A DNA stretch of 57,746 nucleotides from Thiotrichales bacterium (lineage in GTDB: Bacteria > Pseudomonadota > Gammaproteobacteria > Beggiatoales > Beggiatoaceae): NCBI GenBank assembly GCA_016744475.1, contig JADGEH010000021.1, positions 1 to 57,746 on the forward strand. The letters are read 5' to 3'. Within the stretch, counting starts at the first letter, position 1. Every line of letters starts with the position of its first letter. Positions 25,278 to 33,967 of this stretch are shown in pieces. The translations under genes and the position numbers were made by a program. Below the pieces are notes generated by a model. That model did not search any database and was not told the DNA's origin. It saw nothing but the letters and a program-made list of their open reading frames with translations.

Positions 25278-25591
25278 GAGAACATCTCCTTAAAATGAAT
25301 TGTGATAAAAGTAGCTCATGTCACGCAAACCAGCTTATTCAGCTTTGCAGCTAGACCTGTTTCAGTGCAACTTAAAACAAGTCGTGAAGCAATGGCGGTT
25401 TTTCTGCACTTGAGTCTGTTTTCAAGTGCGGAAAAGAAGCCTTTGCGTAACATCAGCAAACAAAAGCATCGCTTTCACGAATAATTTCAGGGATAGAAAT
25501 TCAGGAGATGTGTAAAAAGAGAGGAAAATTTTTATATGGGGATTTTGTGGGAATGGAGATTGAGATAACTAATCCGTGGAAAACTGCATTT
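25278..25591. other. Spacer between the fibre operon and the AAA-nuclease gene
   Basis: This 314-bp spacer holds a 144-bp dispersed repeat with degenerate inverted ends (25314-25457). No gene is seen; the promoter of the fibre operon should lie at about 25290-25350. Confidence 0.5.
25314..25457 (-). repeat. Dispersed repeat with GCTSATGTYACGCAAA ends
   Basis: The ends are GCTCATGTCACGCAAA and, on the reverse strand, GCTGATGTTACGCAAA. The right 75 bp match, in inverted orientation, the segment at 39294-39366. It may be a decayed MITE. Confidence 0.6.
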
Positions 25592-27154
25592 TCAACAGCC
25601 GACAATATGCAATAGTTTCCCAGCAGTTTCATGCGTTTGCCAAAATAACTTATCAGCCCAATCAACTGATTTACGCCGATCAAACACCACCAGCCAGCCT
25701 TCGTCACAGCCTAACTTATCCATATAGGCTAACAATTGCTGTTGCCCTTCTGCATAAGTCTCTTCGCTATAACGAATTTTTAGCTCAACTGGATAATCAA
25801 CAGCTTGATAATGCAGACACAAATCCAAACGCCCATTACCTGCTGCCATTTCACGAGAAATACGTCCACCACCATTGATGACACGATAGAAAAAGGCATG
25901 AAGAATCAAATGTGGCGCAGCCTCTTGATACTGAAAACGTGCTATCCAACTTTCACTATGTTGTCGCCAAAAACGCTGAAAATCTTCCAATAAATACCGC
26001 ATATCCAAGCGACCAGAGCGTACATAAGCAGGTGGCGCAGACAAAAAACTCACACTTTCTAATGCACCACGAGAGCGGAAGCTCAAATAACGCACAATCA
26101 CATCTTCATACACTGGATTAGCAGGCACAAGTCGATGATTGTCTTCGCGTATCAAACCTAAATCGAACACATATTGATAATCATCATTCAACAAATCATA
26201 ACCATTCTCGCCGCCCATAATCACAGGCTCGATAACCCTTTGCACCCGCGCTTCTTTCAAGCGCTCCATCAAACTATCAATATGCGTATCGCGGCGCTGA
26301 ATAATATTTTGAACGGCTTGTTCAACATGCGCTAATTGCGGCGTTAAAGCATAATCTCGCGCCAAAATCTTTTGTGTCATTTCTCGCGCCAGCGCATTCA
26401 CCAACCAAGGCTGCCCTTGCGTATAACGAAACACCTCTGCCACTAACTCAGAAGAAAATATCTGCCCTGTTACTTGAGTATGTTGCGCATACAACTCAGT
26501 AATCTCAGCTTCAGTAAAATTACGCAAAGTCAAAGTTTCTGCCACAATATTAAACGGACTCGCACTACCAAGCGTATCAGCATCATCACGCAAGTTCGCC
26601 TTATAATCACGAATATTACGCATCCCCACCAAAGCGATGGAATGCACAAAAGGCACTTGTGCTCGATTGATATAGCCCAAACGCAATTGGCGCAAAAAAC
26701 TAATTAACGTACCATTACTTAGACAATCGATTTCATCAAAAAAAATCACCAGAGGTTTATCCAAAACCACACAAAAGGCAGACAAACTTAAACGCAACAG
26801 TGTATTAGTTTCTTCATCAGCAACGGGAGAATCAAACACAAAGTTTTTCAGCAAAGGCGCATAGCGAAGCTGGGATTTTAATTCTCGAACAATCGCAGGA
26901 ATGCCTTGCTCAACATCATGGATACCTTGCACAGTTTCTAAAGAACAATACAAAGCATAATAATCCCCCGCTTCATTTACCTGCTGCGCCAAATCCAGCA
27001 ACAAAGTTGTTTTACCAGATTGACGGGCGGCATGAAGCACAAAATACTCGGCTTCCTCAATCAACCAAGACACAGCCTGACAACGTGCCAGCGCAGGCAA
27101 CATATAATGCCGATCTGATTGACAAGGGCCTGTGGTGTTAAAGATTTTGCGCAT
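25592..27154 (-). CDS. AAA-like ATPase with C-terminal PD-(D/E)XK nuclease-like domain
   Basis: This 520-residue protein has Walker A AARQSGKTT (about residues 42-50), Walker B LVIFFDEID, and an arginine-rich sensor region, followed by a winged-helix-like stretch. The C-terminal 110 residues show a PD-(D/E)XK-type core: GNGRLDLCLHYQAVDYPVELKI, with Asp and E-x-K. Such archaeal-type ATPase plus nuclease proteins are abundant in Beggiatoaceae, often as multi-copy genes of unknown role, with some related to defence. No lipid or membrane segment is seen. The ATG at 27154 fits the P-loop position. It is a lone gene between the fibre operon and the caspase gene, 77 bases downstream of the latter. 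Confidence 0.8.
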   Translation of the reverse strand: MRKIFNTTGPCQSDRHYMLPALARCQAVSWLIEEAEYFVLHAARQSGKTTLLLDLAQQVNEAGDYYALYCSLETVQGIHDVEQGIPAIVRELKSQLRYAPLLKNFVFDSPVADEETNTLLRLSLSAFCVVLDKPLVIFFDEIDCLSNGTLISFLRQLRLGYINRAQVPFVHSIALVGMRNIRDYKANLRDDADTLGSASPFNIVAETLTLRNFTEAEITELYAQHTQVTGQIFSSELVAEVFRYTQGQPWLVNALAREMTQKILARDYALTPQLAHVEQAVQNIIQRRDTHIDSLMERLKEARVQRVIEPVIMGGENGYDLLNDDYQYVFDLGLIREDNHRLVPANPVYEDVIVRYLSFRSRGALESVSFLSAPPAYVRSGRLDMRYLLEDFQRFWRQHSESWIARFQYQEAAPHLILHAFFYRVINGGGRISREMAAGNGRLDLCLHYQAVDYPVELKIRYSEETYAEGQQQLLAYMDKLGCDEGWLVVFDRRKSVDWADKLFWQTHETAGKLLHIVGC

Positions 27155-27231
27155 GTTTCGCCTGTATAAATAACCAATTTAAACAATCAAGCAGCTTTTG
27201 TAGATTATTCAAAGCAAAATAATTAATCACA

Positions 27232-28242
27232 TCAAGACTGGTTAAACATTAAAAATTTATGTCTAACAAAAGAAATAAACCAAATTAATAATAATAATGT
27301 AATGTACAAAATAAATACCACTAATCCTGAAAGTCCAGCATAAAACATATTTTTTGGCATTGGATATTCTTTATTTAAATACTCATAAAAAGTGTCAACC
27401 CATTTGTTAAATAAACACCAATAACTTATACATGGCTTACAATTAGGAAAACAAAATCTATAGCCAAGTGCTGGCACACTATTCCAAGGAACTTGCGACA
27501 CTTTAGGAGGCTTATTATTTTGTGTTTCAGTTCTAACTATTTCAGATACTTGTCGAAAGGTATCTACAAAATCCTGTGGTTTAGACATTATTTTCGTTAA
27601 TGTATCAACATATAGCCCATCATCATTAGCAAAGCTACCAGGACTTGCGGAATAAGCAATAAATAAATTATCTTGCGCTTCACGAGATAGTTTAATGGAA
27701 TCATTAGGGAAAGGGGTTAAACCATTGCTAGTTAATATTTTATTATTGATATTTTCCATACCCAGAAAAGGGTTAGTGCGGCAAGCATCTAATATGATGA
27801 TTTTTAGAGCAGCTTTTGAGATTCTTTCTAAAACCCAAGATAACCTTATCATTTCATTTAGATCAGGCTTTAGGGTTTGAGCATCAACAGGAATTAGATA
27901 GTTTTCCGAGTTCACTTGGATACCATGACCAGAATAATAAAAAACTACCACAGAATTAGGGTGCACTGACAAAAGTTCTCCAAACATATCTATTTTCATG
28001 AATGTTTGTTCTTGACTTAAGTTTGTATTAGTTTCAACCTTAAATCCATGTTCTTGTAAAGCTTGAGCTATTTTATTAGAGTCGTGTATAGGGTTTTCTA
28101 AGTAGCTACCAAATTCTGGATAGCTTGAATTTCCAAGCACAAAGGCATATCGCTCTAGCTCAATACCCCATACTGATGGAGAGAAAACCAAGAAAAAAAA
28201 CAGACCATAAAAAGTCTGAAAAAATGGTGTTTTTGTTAGCAT
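27232..28242 (-). CDS. Caspase-family (C14) protease, exported and membrane-anchored
   Basis: This 336-residue protein has an N-terminal signal or anchor segment (FYGLFFFLVFSPSVWG), a caspase-like domain (about 30-240) and a C-terminal membrane helix (about 295-325, FILYITLLLLIWFISF). The catalytic dyad is intact: His106 in YYSGHGIQ and Cys154 in ILDACRTNP. If the first segment is a signal peptide, the protease domain faces the periplasm, which is unusual for caspase homologs. Bacterial caspase-like proteins act in proteolytic signalling and cell death. It is the last gene in a row of minus-strand genes starting at 38264, 115 bases after DUF4407. This linkage suggests it is the effector of that locus. 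Confidence 0.8.
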   Translation of the reverse strand: MLTKTPFFQTFYGLFFFLVFSPSVWGIELERYAFVLGNSSYPEFGSYLENPIHDSNKIAQALQEHGFKVETNTNLSQEQTFMKIDMFGELLSVHPNSVVVFYYSGHGIQVNSENYLIPVDAQTLKPDLNEMIRLSWVLERISKAALKIIILDACRTNPFLGMENINNKILTSNGLTPFPNDSIKLSREAQDNLFIAYSASPGSFANDDGLYVDTLTKIMSKPQDFVDTFRQVSEIVRTETQNNKPPKVSQVPWNSVPALGYRFCFPNCKPCISYWCLFNKWVDTFYEYLNKEYPMPKNMFYAGLSGLVVFILYITLLLLIWFISFVRHKFLMFNQS

Positions 28243-28357
28243 GGCAAATCATTTTCCTGATATTTATGGAGAAAATCTCAAGCCACTCTAACAGAGTTTT
28301 TTAACTGGGAAAAGCTAGGGCTTAACTGAATCGTTAAACCCTCGTTATAGAAATATT

Positions 28358-29983
28358 TTATGTTATTTGGGGAGAAACTGGTAGGGAATGTGAATACATC
28401 GCTGCATCAGCTTCTGCAACTTTAAGACGCTCTATTTTTGTTATTTCAGCATCGTATGCGCCTCTCGGATTAATAAATTTGATAAACACAGGAAATATCT
28501 CTACTAAAATAATGATGACTAAAAATGTGAAATGCGTCCATTTTGTTCCGTCAGTACTACCAATTAATTCATATAAAGCTTGCAACATTAGCAAAAAATC
28601 ATTTGCACTGTTTTCTTGTTCCCCTGATGAAATAATGTTTATGGTTTTTTGTTGTTCATCTTCCTTAAGTTTTAGTGATTTTTCTCTCTCATTGATTTGA
28701 GTGGTTTTATTTTTAATATGCCCAACTTGGTTTTTTATTAACTCATCTAACAATCTTATGTCTTCATTATATTTTGTGGTTACAAGATTTTTTCTTTCTT
28801 TAAGTTGTTTTTCTTCTTCAATTCTAACATTATCTCTTTCTTTCTGTGATTCAATCAATCTTGATATTTCCTGTTCTTTTCGCTGAACAGATTTAGTTTC
28901 ATTGGTCACATACATCTCTCTTGCTTTGTTAATTTCTTTTTCCCTTTCAGCTTGAAGCTTTTGGTGTAAGTCTATTTTTTCTGCTAATTCTTTTTTTCTT
29001 ATTGACTCATTTGATTTGTGTTCAATTTCCATTTCCTTTATTTCCGCATTCATTTTTTTTACTTCCGTCCCCGGTCCAGGTCTACCGGTTATACCAGTAC
29101 CATTTAATTCTGCATCCCGTTTTTTTATGGAACCAGCTAATTTTTTTGCTTCAGATTCGCTTAATTTCTCATGCAATTCTAGCAAGTTATTAATTTCTGA
29201 TAGCTCTTTAATTTTTAAAGCTTCATGAGATTTTGTTAATTTTGACACTTCTATAGGCTCTTGTAATTTTAGATTTTTCAGTTTTTTTTCTACATCAGAA
29301 AGCTCTAATCGTTCTGATTCTCTTTCTTGAATATGTCGTTTTTTTACCTGATGGATTTCATTATTGATTTTATCTAATGAGTGATCGTATTGTTTTTTTC
29401 GTTCTCCTTTTCGTTTTTCTAAATTAATCATTTCTGCTCTATATCGCTCAATCTCATTTTTATGTTTTTCTATATCTGAATAAATGCCTTCTTTAAAAGA
29501 AGAAAAGCTTTGTCTAATATCGTCCTCTCTTCTTGAATTTTCCACAAGATTTTGTTTTTCAACCTCTTTCAAAACAGATTTTTCAAACAGCTTTAACTCC
29601 AACGGTACAGTAATCGCATGACCAACGATTAACGCTAATACAATTCTAATTAGCATTAAAGAGACTTGAGGAATTAGTGCAGCTACCTTTTCAGTAAATA
29701 AATACTCATCATATGAGTTTTGGGTTTTACGCATTGTTAACGTTAGACTGCGATCTAAGTTAAATATGACAAGCCCCCATACCATACCAACGAGAATAGC
29801 AATAATAGGCTCATTAAATACAAAATTCATTGCATAAGCCATTGTTAAAGTTGCAACAACACCAGTTAGAAATATAGCAAGTCCCATACTCAGATATTTT
29901 TCTTGATCAGAACTTAAGTTCTCAATAATTTGTGGTTTTGCACCCGCACACCACCAAAACCACCATCGTATTAATCTAATCAT
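28358..29983 (-). CDS. DUF4407 membrane protein with long coiled coil
   Basis: This 541-residue protein begins with four likely membrane segments (within residues 30-130: GLAIFLTGVVATLTMAYAM, AILVGMVWGLVIFNLDRSL, LIRIVLALIVGHAITV) and then a very long Glu/Lys-rich coiled coil (about 140-460). A last membrane segment follows (about 485-505, TFLVIIILVEIFPVFIKF). The N-terminal core, with FNLDRSL, is characteristic of DUF4407. The function is unknown. The start follows AGGAAAA. It lies between the SPFH gene and the caspase gene, with a 33-bp hairpin repeat upstream. Together with the SPFH protein it would give two large membrane-tethered coiled coils. Confidence 0.85.
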   Translation of the reverse strand: MIRLIRWWFWWCAGAKPQIIENLSSDQEKYLSMGLAIFLTGVVATLTMAYAMNFVFNEPIIAILVGMVWGLVIFNLDRSLTLTMRKTQNSYDEYLFTEKVAALIPQVSLMLIRIVLALIVGHAITVPLELKLFEKSVLKEVEKQNLVENSRREDDIRQSFSSFKEGIYSDIEKHKNEIERYRAEMINLEKRKGERKKQYDHSLDKINNEIHQVKKRHIQERESERLELSDVEKKLKNLKLQEPIEVSKLTKSHEALKIKELSEINNLLELHEKLSESEAKKLAGSIKKRDAELNGTGITGRPGPGTEVKKMNAEIKEMEIEHKSNESIRKKELAEKIDLHQKLQAEREKEINKAREMYVTNETKSVQRKEQEISRLIESQKERDNVRIEEEKQLKERKNLVTTKYNEDIRLLDELIKNQVGHIKNKTTQINEREKSLKLKEDEQQKTINIISSGEQENSANDFLLMLQALYELIGSTDGTKWTHFTFLVIIILVEIFPVFIKFINPRGAYDAEITKIERLKVAEADAAMYSHSLPVSPQIT

Positions 29984-30055
29984 TTTTCCTGTACTCCAAA
30001 TTTCAAAAATGACAAAGCCTGAAAATATGCTCTACAGCTCAAATATCTTGGTTGC

Positions 30056-30088
30056 AAGACTACTAGTCCTTGAAGGACTGGCAGTCTT
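30056..30088. repeat. 33-bp hairpin repeat, copy 4
   Basis: AAGACTACTAGTCCT, loop, AGGACTGGCAGTCTT. It lies in the 175-bp spacer between the SPFH gene and DUF4407. Confidence 0.85.
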
Positions 30089-30158
30089 GGATTTAGCTAT
30101 ATCGCACGCCTATAAATGATGTATTTCAGCTATATTTGCAATAAAACATACTTTATTA

Positions 30159-32768
30159 TTAATTGACAATTGTACTGCTTGACTTTTCTTTTGACTTATC
30201 ATCATCTTGCTTAGAGCTTGACTCCATTTTATCTGAATCAATATTTTCGCTTATCATTTTATATTTCATCCATGCATTCATGGCGGTGTCTGACAGCTCT
30301 GGGAATTTATTCAGCACAGTCACTAGCGTGCCTAATGTACCTAACGCAACATTAGGAACTATATTAGCTACTTTTGACACGGGACTATTGCTAGGTGTAG
30401 TTTTGTTACCTGAGCCACCTTTTTCATCAGGGTCATTTGTGCTTGATGATGGCGATAAGCCAAATGAACGTGCTAAGTCAATTAACTCTGATAAATCTGC
30501 GGATGAGTTTTGTGCAGGTTGGTTATTGCTGCCACCTAAATCCATAATTTTTATGCTATCAATGCGTTCCATCGGTTTCGCAATAGCTGCAAACACTTTA
30601 TCTAAAGCTAACCCATCTTTGCCTAAACCTTTTTCTAAAATCATGGGTAGTTCTTTGGCAACTGTTTCAAGCAGGAATATGTCTTTACTCTTATTATCCA
30701 AAGTGTTAAGTGCTTGCGCCATTTTTTCTTCCGCTTCCGCCATTGCAAGTGCTTTCTGTCTTTCGCCTTCTATTTCTGCTAAGAGGTGCTGTTTGAAGGC
30801 TTCTACTTGTATTTGTAGCAATTTTTCTTGACTATTAGCATTAACCTCTTCAGAAATAGCTCGCGCTTCAGCATCATATTTCGCATCCTTTAATCGAGTA
30901 TCTAATTCTAAGGTTGCTTTTAATTGATGCTGTTCAGCAATAGTAACTTCTAAAGTAGCTTGTTTTTGCTTGTAATCAACCTCTTGATCTAACAGGATAA
31001 GTGCTGCATCAGCTTCGTTTTGTTTGCGCTCTATTTGTCCTTGTTGCTCAATACGTTGTCGTTCATTTTGATATTCTGCATCGCGTTTAGCCACTGCTGC
31101 ATTAATATCTAATTCAATGAGTTTTTGTGTTTTTTGCTCTTCAGCTATCTCAAGTACCGCTTTCACTTCAGATGCCCTTAACTTAATATGTCCTTCTTGC
31201 TCAGCTAAAGCGTTTTCAGTTGCAAAGATAGTTTTTTGGTTTTCTAATTTAGCGTTTGTTTCAAGATCAAGTAACTCTTTAGTTTGAATTTGTTTGGCTA
31301 ACTCAATACCAGACTCAAGCTCACGAGTTTTTAGCTCAATTTGTCCATCTTGCTCAATCTTGGCTGTCTTATTTTGTGACTCAATTTGTTGCTGTGTAAG
31401 CTCAATTTTTGTTTGAAGATCAAGTGTTTGTTTTTCTCGCAATTGTTCTGATAAATAAATTTCGGCTTTTATAGACTCTTCTTGTAATTTTATTTTACCA
31501 TCTTGCTCTAATTTGGCTTGTTTATTCTTATACTCAATATCTTTTTCTTTAAGCTGAGCTTGAGTTTCTAATTCCAATAAGTCTTTGGATCGAACTTTTT
31601 CTGCTATTTCAGTTTCAGCCTGAACTTTTAGGTTTTGAATTTCAATTTTTTCTTCTTCTTTAAATAACTCTATTTCTTTTTCTATTTCAGCCTCACGTAA
31701 CCTAATCTGTCTATCTGTGTCTTTTTCTTGTTTTTTAATTTCTAACTCGCATAATTTTTTTGATAAATCATTTTTATTTTCAGACTTTATGACTGTATCA
31801 TCAATCATAGCCTGCGCTTCTATTTTATTAGTCTCTATTTTAGATTCATGAGTTTGTCTTTCCTTTTCTAGGTCTGCATCACGTTTTATTTTCTCTTTTT
31901 CCCTCTCGGCTTCTTGTTTTTCAAATTCATTATCTTTTTGTTTATTTTTTTCTTTATTATTTATGGATTCTTTATATCTTTCTTCCTCGTACTGCATTCT
32001 CTTTATTAATTCTTCCTTCTCTATTTCCTTAAATTTAGTTTTCATTTCCTCCAACTTCACATTTGTGGAGTGTCTTTCTTTTTCGGATTTTATTTTTATT
32101 TGCAGAAGTTGTGACTCAGCAATTTGCTCTCTTTCTTTCTTTACCAATCCATCTTCTTCTTTTGCATATTTCTCATCCGAAAACCAGTTTATAGATAAAT
32201 TGTTTAATTCAAAACCTTGTTCTATTAAGTGTTCGCCAATGCTTTTGTTTATTTTATCAAGAATATCTTTTCTTTCCGTTAGTAAATTTTCTATTTTTAC
32301 GCCAGCAATGAAACGTCGTAACCTACCACTGATTATTTTCGATACTAACTTTTCAATTTCTTTTTCTTTAAATCGTTTGACAATAATACGCAACATCTCA
32401 GGATTGTCGCTAACCTTAAAAATAACAACTATTTTCATGTCAATAGCTATTTGATCTTCGGTTGAAACATTCTCTAAATTAATTTCTAACTCTCTAGAAC
32501 TCAAATTAAATCTATCTATAACTTTTATCCAAGGTGGTAAAAATATACTTTCACCACAAATAATTTTAAATTTTCTAATTTCAGAACCAGGTTGATCTTT
32601 TTTTCTGACTCTTTCTCGCCCTTCCACCACCACAGCTTCATTAGGTGAGGCACTTATTCTATGCGCTTGATAAATAATACTAAAAGCATAATATGCAATA
32701 AACATAAGTAAAATTAAGAATGCTATACCAGCTACTAAAACTAGTATAAAGCTACCAAAAAATTCCAT
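30159..32768 (-). CDS. SPFH/Band-7 (flotillin-like) membrane protein with very long coiled coil
   Basis: This 869-residue protein has one N-terminal membrane segment (about 6-33), an SPFH/Band-7 domain (about 40-205, with EINLENVSTEDQIAIDMKI and GVKIENLLTERKDIL) and then a coiled coil of about 500 residues rich in Glu, Lys and Gln. A shorter low-complexity tail with Ser/Asp and a helical segment (VANIVPNVALGTLGTLVTVL) ends it. Flotillin-like proteins form membrane microdomain scaffolds. Unusually, the coiled coil is several times longer than in flotillin. AAGGAG precedes the ATG. It follows the OmpA gene by 22 bases in the same operon. Confidence 0.85.
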   Translation of the reverse strand: MEFFGSFILVLVAGIAFLILLMFIAYYAFSIIYQAHRISASPNEAVVVEGRERVRKKDQPGSEIRKFKIICGESIFLPPWIKVIDRFNLSSRELEINLENVSTEDQIAIDMKIVVIFKVSDNPEMLRIIVKRFKEKEIEKLVSKIISGRLRRFIAGVKIENLLTERKDILDKINKSIGEHLIEQGFELNNLSINWFSDEKYAKEEDGLVKKEREQIAESQLLQIKIKSEKERHSTNVKLEEMKTKFKEIEKEELIKRMQYEEERYKESINNKEKNKQKDNEFEKQEAEREKEKIKRDADLEKERQTHESKIETNKIEAQAMIDDTVIKSENKNDLSKKLCELEIKKQEKDTDRQIRLREAEIEKEIELFKEEEKIEIQNLKVQAETEIAEKVRSKDLLELETQAQLKEKDIEYKNKQAKLEQDGKIKLQEESIKAEIYLSEQLREKQTLDLQTKIELTQQQIESQNKTAKIEQDGQIELKTRELESGIELAKQIQTKELLDLETNAKLENQKTIFATENALAEQEGHIKLRASEVKAVLEIAEEQKTQKLIELDINAAVAKRDAEYQNERQRIEQQGQIERKQNEADAALILLDQEVDYKQKQATLEVTIAEQHQLKATLELDTRLKDAKYDAEARAISEEVNANSQEKLLQIQVEAFKQHLLAEIEGERQKALAMAEAEEKMAQALNTLDNKSKDIFLLETVAKELPMILEKGLGKDGLALDKVFAAIAKPMERIDSIKIMDLGGSNNQPAQNSSADLSELIDLARSFGLSPSSSTNDPDEKGGSGNKTTPSNSPVSKVANIVPNVALGTLGTLVTVLNKFPELSDTAMNAWMKYKMISENIDSDKMESSSKQDDDKSKEKSSSTIVN

Positions 32769-32790
32769 GAAATTTCTCCTTGTTTAGATT

Positions 32791-33414
32791 CTATCTACGA
32801 ACAAATTCAACACGACGATTAATACCACTTTCAGGATTACTAGAATCAAGCAATTGTGATTCACCTTTTGCTACAGTAAAAAGACGGTGACTAGCAATGC
32901 CTCGTGCTTTTAAGTAACGATAAACCGCTTTTGCGCGTTTTTCTGATAAGCGCATATTGTATGTTTCACTGCCTTTGCTATCCGTGTGTCCTTCAATTTC
33001 AAACTGTTGCCCTCCAAAGGTTTCAGTATGATTTAAGACATTGACAACCTTATCTAACGTAGTTTGCGCCATTGCATCAAGTTCAAAAGAATCAAATACA
33101 AAGTTGATATTAATAGCAATAGATTTTTGTGGTCGTATATCTTGCCCCATCAGTGATGGACTGGGTACAACAGTACGCACATAGGCTTTACCATCTTTAC
33201 TTGGGCTTAGTAATCCATTACCTGTATTGGTTTTGAACCTTGATACGCTTTGAGTTGTGCAGGCTGAGAAATCCCCACCACCAAAGCCTGCACGAATTTC
33301 ACATTCTGAAGAATGTTGATTAATAAGTGTGACTTCTCTTGCTGTTTCTCGTGCTTGTACAAGCACTATCAAAACAAGATAAGTGAAAAAACATAAAACG
33401 CTGATTTTTAGCAT
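32791..33414 (-). CDS. OmpA-family peptidoglycan-associated protein
   Basis: This 207-residue protein has an N-terminal signal or anchor (LCFFTYLVLIVLVQA) and a C-terminal OmpA-like domain (about 95-207): the motif NFVFDSFELDAMAQ, FEIEGHTDSKGSETYNMRLSEKRA, and GINRRVEFVRR. The residues that bind peptidoglycan in this family (D and R around HTDSKG and the RAKAV region) are present. It links envelope components to the cell wall. It starts one base after the preceding stop and ends 22 bases before the SPFH gene, so it is likely part of the same complex. Confidence 0.9.
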   Translation of the reverse strand: MLKISVLCFFTYLVLIVLVQARETAREVTLINQHSSECEIRAGFGGGDFSACTTQSVSRFKTNTGNGLLSPSKDGKAYVRTVVPSPSLMGQDIRPQKSIAININFVFDSFELDAMAQTTLDKVVNVLNHTETFGGQQFEIEGHTDSKGSETYNMRLSEKRAKAVYRYLKARGIASHRLFTVAKGESQLLDSSNPESGINRRVEFVRR

Positions 33415-33415
33415 T

Positions 33416-33964
33416 TCATTTTCCTATTGCAGAGCGAACCATTCTACAAACTTTCAAATAATTTAAATTGCTTGCAACTTTAACTTCATCCTTAGTTTTT
33501 TCATCATCATCTTGTTTTACAGGTCTTAAAATTAAAGTTCCATCTCCGGGAACTTTTGTATTTGTTATAGGCTCTAATGATATATTGGTTTTTTGATAAG
33601 CTGCATGGGCTATAGTTAGCTTATTTTTTTGCAAGCCTTCTATTTCGATGTTTGAGGCAACCAAATAAATATCTAGATTTTCTTGAGAGGGTTTGATTAG
33701 GCTTTCAGCAACTAAAGTAAGTTCATTATTTGACTGAACTGAGGTCTGTATGCTGTCATAAGTAATTGGTTCTTCTGGAGCTTGTAAAAAAGCATAAAAA
33801 TTTAAGCCATTGATATTTTTAAAACCTGCATATTGAATTAGAAAACCTTGTTCTTGTTCCTGTACATTCCAAGGACAATCATATTTAGTTTTTGTATCCG
33901 CTAAAGTGATATGCGGTAGTAAAGTTAATATGCTGATATAACCAATAAAAAGATGTTTTAACAT
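33416..33964 (-). CDS. Secreted protein of unknown function
   Basis: This 182-residue protein has a signal peptide (FIGYISILTLLPHITLA). The mature part is mainly beta-like, with a Cys near the N-terminus (KYDCPWNVQEQEQG) and one near the C-terminus (LKVCRMVRSAIG), possibly a disulfide pair. No family is recognised. It sits three bases after the Lon-like/TM gene and one base before the OmpA gene, which makes a shared complex likely. Confidence 0.75.
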   Translation of the reverse strand: MLKHLFIGYISILTLLPHITLADTKTKYDCPWNVQEQEQGFLIQYAGFKNINGLNFYAFLQAPEEPITYDSIQTSVQSNNELTLVAESLIKPSQENLDIYLVASNIEIEGLQKNKLTIAHAAYQKTNISLEPITNTKVPGDGTLILRPVKQDDDEKTKDEVKVASNLNYLKVCRMVRSAIGK

Positions 33965-33967
33965 ACT

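Noticed and set aside
30163-30831. 222-codon plus-strand open frame opposite the SPFH gene
   Set aside because: It reflects the compositional bias of the coiled-coil and tail coding region on the other strand; there is no ribosome binding site or family signature.
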